A stretch of 64,000 nt of DNA, taken from contig CANGKZ010000004.1 in NCBI GenBank assembly GCA_947454705.1, positions 124,001 through 188,000 of the forward strand. The letters run 5' to 3'. Source of the stretch: Verrucomicrobiota bacterium. GTDB lineage: Bacteria > Verrucomicrobiota > Verrucomicrobiia > Limisphaerales > UBA9464. This document shows, in pieces, positions 60,936-64,000 of this stretch (position 1 is its first letter; each line of letters begins with the position of its first letter). The position numbers and the translations under genes are program-made. The notes under the pieces were generated by a model. The model did not search any database. It saw only the letters and a program-made list of their open reading frames with translations, and had not been told where the DNA came from.

Positions 60936-62885
60936 CTAGCGTGGGATTGCAGTTTCGAGCTCGGCCAGCGTGTAGGCGGTGGCCGCCATGACGGCGGTGC
61001 AGCGGGCAAGGTCGGCGGGGTCGACTTTGTCCACGGTGTCGGCCGGGGTGTGGTGGTACCAGAAGTAGCGTTCGCGCTGCACGCGAAGTCCTAGATTTGG
61101 AACTCCTTCCTCCAGCAACGGGGCGATGTCCATTTCACCGGCGCCTTCTTCGACCTTGCCGGCGTTGAGGCGGGAACCGAGGAAGGCACCGAGGGCCTGG
61201 ATGACCGGCCGGGCGGCGCGGCTGCCGGTGAAGGCGATGCCGGTGGGGGCGAAGGTGCCGGAGTCGGATTCCATGGCGGCGACGTGCTTGGGGAGTTCCT
61301 CGAGGTGGGTCTTTTTGTAGGCGCGCGCGCCGGCGCCGCCGGTTTCCTCGTTGGTCCAGAGGACGAGGCGGATGGTGCGGCGGGGGCGGAGTCCGAGCGA
61401 TTTCATCAGCCGGATGGCCTCCCAGGCGGCGACGCATCCGCCGCCGTCGTCCTGCGCGCCCTGGCCAACGTCCCAGGAGTCGATGTGTCCGCCGATGACG
61501 ATGACTTCATCGGGCTTTTCGCGTCCGCGCAGTTCGGCGATCACGTTGCGCGACTTCACGTCGGGACGCGTGCGGGCGGACATTTTCAACCGCACCACCG
61601 GAGTGATTCCGCGGTCCTGCCAGCGGGAGAGGCGGGCGGTGTCCTCGGGCGTCAGCGCGGCGTGGGGAATGCGCAGGACGTTGGTGGCGTACACCATCAT
61701 GCCGGTGTGGGGAGTTCGCAGGGAAAACGGGGTAACGCTCCGGATCAGGCTGGCGCGGGCTCCGACCTTGGCGGCTTCGACGGCACCGCGGACGCGGATG
61801 GCAACGGTGGTGCCGTAGTCAGTGTATGGAACATCGAAGACCACGATCTTGCCTTCGGCTTCGTGGCCGCGTTGCCGGAGTTCCTCCATGGTGTGGACGA
61901 CCAGCACCGGGGCAGTGATGCCTTCGGGCGGCGTGGCGACACTGCCGCCGAGACCGAGCATGGGAAGGTGCTCGGCGCGCGGGGAAATCAGATCGACGGA
62001 TTCCTCACCGCGAATCCAGTGCGGGACCATCACGCCTTCGCCGCGGACGTTTTCAAATCCGTCGGCTTTGAGCTGGCCGAGGATCCAATCGATGGCCATT
62101 TCCAGATTCGTCGATCCGGTGAAGCGGGGGCCAAAGGTGTCGCATAATTCGGCCAGCCGACGGTGTCCCGCCGGTTGATTGGTGGCCGCTGCGACGATGC
62201 GATCGAGATTCGAAATGAGCGCGTCGGGCAGCGGGTTGAGCGCGGTCTTGGGTTTTGCAGGGGCGGCCGATTCCAGCCGACGGAGGCGGATGTTTCGCAC
62301 CTGCGAGGTGGTGCTCCAGCTCGCGATTCCGAAGGGTTTGCTGGCTTCGATTTCGCCCGAACGGAGGGAGACGGTCTTGCCCTTGATGTCGACCTGGACC
62401 ACCTGCGCGCCGTCAATCCACGCGCTGAGTTTGTCGGCGGTGACTGCGAGGCGGATGGTGTACCAGCGGTCGTTTTCGAATCGACGGTAGGTGGTGGTTG
62501 CGTTGTGGGCCGCGTCGTCGCCGTTGATCGACGAGATGCCCACGACCGATCCGCCCCAACCGCCCACCACCAGCGTGGCGAAGGTGTCGCGAACAGGGAA
62601 AGTAAGGCCGCAGAAGAAGTCGATGCCCTGGGTGCGACGCGCTTCGAGCTCTACTTCATAATCCACCGTGGGGGTGGCGTTGGTGTAGTTGACGCCGGTG
62701 AGAATGCCCTGATTGAGGGTGAGCGCGCCGTCGAGGACCTCAACATCGCCATGGCCCGCGAAGCCGGTGACGCTCCATCCGGCCAACGATTTGCCGTCGA
62801 ACAACGATTGCCATTCCGCGGCGAGCAGGGGGCCGGTGCAAACCGTAAGGCAGAACAGAAACAGCGCTTTCACGGTTCGAAGCAT
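60936..62885 (-). CDS. DUF1080 domain-M28 peptidase fusion, secreted
   Basis: A 649-residue exported protein. After the signal peptide ([16 protein letters not shown]), residues about 22-215 form a 3-keto-disaccharide hydrolase-type domain (DUF1080; [17 protein letters not shown], concanavalin-like). The rest is an M28 zinc metallopeptidase resembling carboxypeptidase Q, with a PA-like insert. Zinc ligands are visible in [30 protein letters not shown] and [13 protein letters not shown]. The fusion suggests a carbohydrate-anchored peptidase. ATG 62885 gives the signal peptide; an earlier in-frame ATG at 62927 is less likely. Confidence 0.85.
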   Translation of the reverse strand: MLRTVKALFLFCLTVCTGPLLAAEWQSLFDGKSLAGWSVTGFAGHGDVEVLDGALTLNQGILTGVNYTNATPTVDYEVELEARRTQGIDFFCGLTFPVRDTFATLVVGGWGGSVVGISSINGDDAAHNATTTYRRFENDRWYTIRLAVTADKLSAWIDGAQVVQVDIKGKTVSLRSGEIEASKPFGIASWSTTSQVRNIRLRRLESAAPAKPKTALNPLPDALISNLDRIVAAATNQPAGHRRLAELCDTFGPRFTGSTNLEMAIDWILGQLKADGFENVRGEGVMVPHWIRGEESVDLISPRAEHLPMLGLGGSVATPPEGITAPVLVVHTMEELRQRGHEAEGKIVVFDVPYTDYGTTVAIRVRGAVEAAKVGARASLIRSVTPFSLRTPHTGMMVYATNVLRIPHAALTPEDTARLSRWQDRGITPVVRLKMSARTRPDVKSRNVIAELRGREKPDEVIVIGGHIDSWDVGQGAQDDGGGCVAAWEAIRLMKSLGLRPRRTIRLVLWTNEETGGAGARAYKKTHLEELPKHVAAMESDSGTFAPTGIAFTGSRAARPVIQALGAFLGSRLNAGKVEEGAGEMDIAPLLEEGVPNLGLRVQRERYFWYHHTPADTVDKVDPADLARCTAVMAATAYTLAELETAIPR

Positions 62886-62965
62886 GGACGGCCGGGCGTC
62901 GCTCGTCCACGCTTCAGGCCGAAGCACGCAGAACTCAATTCGATCGACCGCGTTTATACCCGCCC

Positions 62966-64000
62966 ATGTCCTCCGTCATCACCCGGCTGACCATTGAAGA
63001 CATCCGTTTCCCGACGTCGCGCGCCCTGGATGGCTCCGACGCGATGAATCGCGATCCGGACTATTCCTCCGCGTACGTGATTCTCCACACCTCGGACGGT
63101 CTGGAGGGCCACGGGTCCACCTTCACCATCGGACGCGGCAATGAGATCGTTTGCGCCGCCATCCGGGCACACGAGCATCTGGTTGTGGGCCGCACGCTGG
63201 AGGAATTTGCCGAGAATCCCGGCGCGTTCTGGCGTCATCTGAACGGCGATTCGCAACTACGCTGGATCGGGCCCGACAAGGGAGCGGTTCACCTCGCGCT
63301 GGCCGCAGTGGTGAATGCGTTGTGGGATTTGTACGCAAAATCCCGCGGCGTGCCGGTGTGGCGGTTGATCTCGGAATTCTCCCCCGAGGAGTTCGTCCGT
63401 TGCATCGATTTTCGCTACCTCACCGACGCCCTCACGCCGGCCGAGGCGCTTGCGATTTTACAATCCCGTGTGCCGGGGCGCGCGCAGCGAATCGCCCAGC
63501 TGGAGGCGGAAGGTTATCCGGCTTATACCACCAGTGCGGGGTGGCTGGGGTATCCCGATGACAAGATCCGCCGGCTATGCCGCGAGGCCGTGGCCGAGGG
63601 GTGGAATCACATCAAGATCAAGGTGGGACGCGATCTGCAGGATGATCTGCGCCGGCTCGCCATCATCCGCGAGGAGATCGGATGGGACCGCAAGCTGATG
63701 GTGGATGCGAACCAAGTTTGGGACGTGCCGCAGGCCATCGACTGGATGAAGGAGCTCGCCCGGTTCAAGCCGTGGTGGATTGAGGAGCCGACCTCGCCGG
63801 ACGACGTGTTGGGTCACGCGGCCATTGCGCGGGCCATGGAGCCGCTCGGAATTGGCGTGGCCACTGGCGAACACGGGATGAACCGGATTTTGTTCAAGCA
63901 GCTGCTTCAGGCGAAGGCGATTTCGTTCTGCCAGATCGACTCGTGCCGCGTGGGCGGGGTGAATGAGAACCTGGCCATCCTGCTGCTCGCGGCGAAGTTC
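62966..64000 (+). CDS. Enolase-superfamily L-fuconate dehydratase-like enzyme (partial)
   Basis: The first 345 residues are visible; the frame is open at the window end. The N-terminal MR_MLE capping domain starts [25 protein letters not shown]. The barrel has the KxK motif in HIKIKVG, the metal ligands in VDANQVW and EEPTSPDD, and the His-Asp dyad begins with GEHGMN. These match L-fuconate dehydratase. The product would be 2-keto-3-deoxy-L-fuconate. Neighbouring fucose genes may lie beyond the window. It is divergent from the peptidase. Confidence 0.87.
   Translation, partial: MSSVITRLTIEDIRFPTSRALDGSDAMNRDPDYSSAYVILHTSDGLEGHGSTFTIGRGNEIVCAAIRAHEHLVVGRTLEEFAENPGAFWRHLNGDSQLRWIGPDKGAVHLALAAVVNALWDLYAKSRGVPVWRLISEFSPEEFVRCIDFRYLTDALTPAEALAILQSRVPGRAQRIAQLEAEGYPAYTTSAGWLGYPDDKIRRLCREAVAEGWNHIKIKVGRDLQDDLRRLAIIREEIGWDRKLMVDANQVWDVPQAIDWMKELARFKPWWIEEPTSPDDVLGHAAIARAMEPLGIGVATGEHGMNRILFKQLLQAKAISFCQIDSCRVGGVNENLAILLLAAKF

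Overview
The window looks like a chromosomal segment of a Verrucomicrobiota bacterium, probably of the Limisphaerales/Pedosphaera type. This is inferred from gene content: two PEP-CTERM proteins, a TIGR04073-type lipoprotein, a pseudopilin-like secreted protein, FG-GAP and PQQ-propeller secreted proteins, a DUF1080 domain, a giant secreted repeat protein and frequent GTG starts in GC-rich DNA. It is a gram-negative cell plan: Tol-Pal, an outer-membrane porin and OmpA proteins are present. No rRNA, tRNA, CRISPR, integrase or transposase gene was recognised.

Layout. 1-6.4 kb: DedA protein (cut by the window edge), zinc alcohol dehydrogenase, SGNH lipoprotein, PQQ-propeller protein, DAHP synthase with a leader that looks like a classical aromatic amino acid attenuator, and a membrane OmpA/MotB protein. 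6.4-15.3 kb: an aa3-type cytochrome c oxidase locus (cupredoxin, ctaA, ctaB, subunits I, III and IV, two small membrane proteins, subunit II, SCO, DUF420). 15.3-20.2 kb: ruvC and an ABC exporter operon with a membrane-anchored protein. 20.2-24.6 kb: two PEP-CTERM proteins, a pseudopilin-like protein and an FG-GAP protein. 24.6-28.4 kb: a probable manganese operon (porin, Nramp, Usp) divergent from a DtxR/MntR regulator, with a palindrome between them. 28.4-36.2 kb: a Tol-Pal operon carrying an unusual eight-repeat zinc-ribbon membrane protein between tolQ and tolR, then two tatA genes and tatC. 36.3-46 kb: TIGR04073-type lipoprotein, ispE and an 8.1-kb gene built from three near-equal tandem units. 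46-51.6 kb: ppnP, an orphan sugar-binding protein, a propeller protein and an ABC-2 exporter split by an inverted-repeat element. 51.6-57.7 kb: a tiny zinc protein, then iron alcohol dehydrogenase, APC permease, aldehyde dehydrogenase and a glutamine-synthetase-like ligase, which together suggest gamma-glutamylation of an amino alcohol such as ethanolamine. 57.8-60.7 kb: 2-oxoacid:ferredoxin oxidoreductase. 60.9-64 kb: a DUF1080-M28 peptidase fusion and an L-fuconate dehydratase-like enzyme that runs off the window.

The points most worth checking are the aromatic attenuator before DAHP synthase (5351-5521), the zinc-ribbon repeat protein inside the Tol operon (29210-30988), the porin-Nramp-MntR unit, the proposed glutamyl-ethanolamide cluster, and two intergenic elements whose roughly 30-bp inverted arms are built from 8-nt or 10-nt tandem words.
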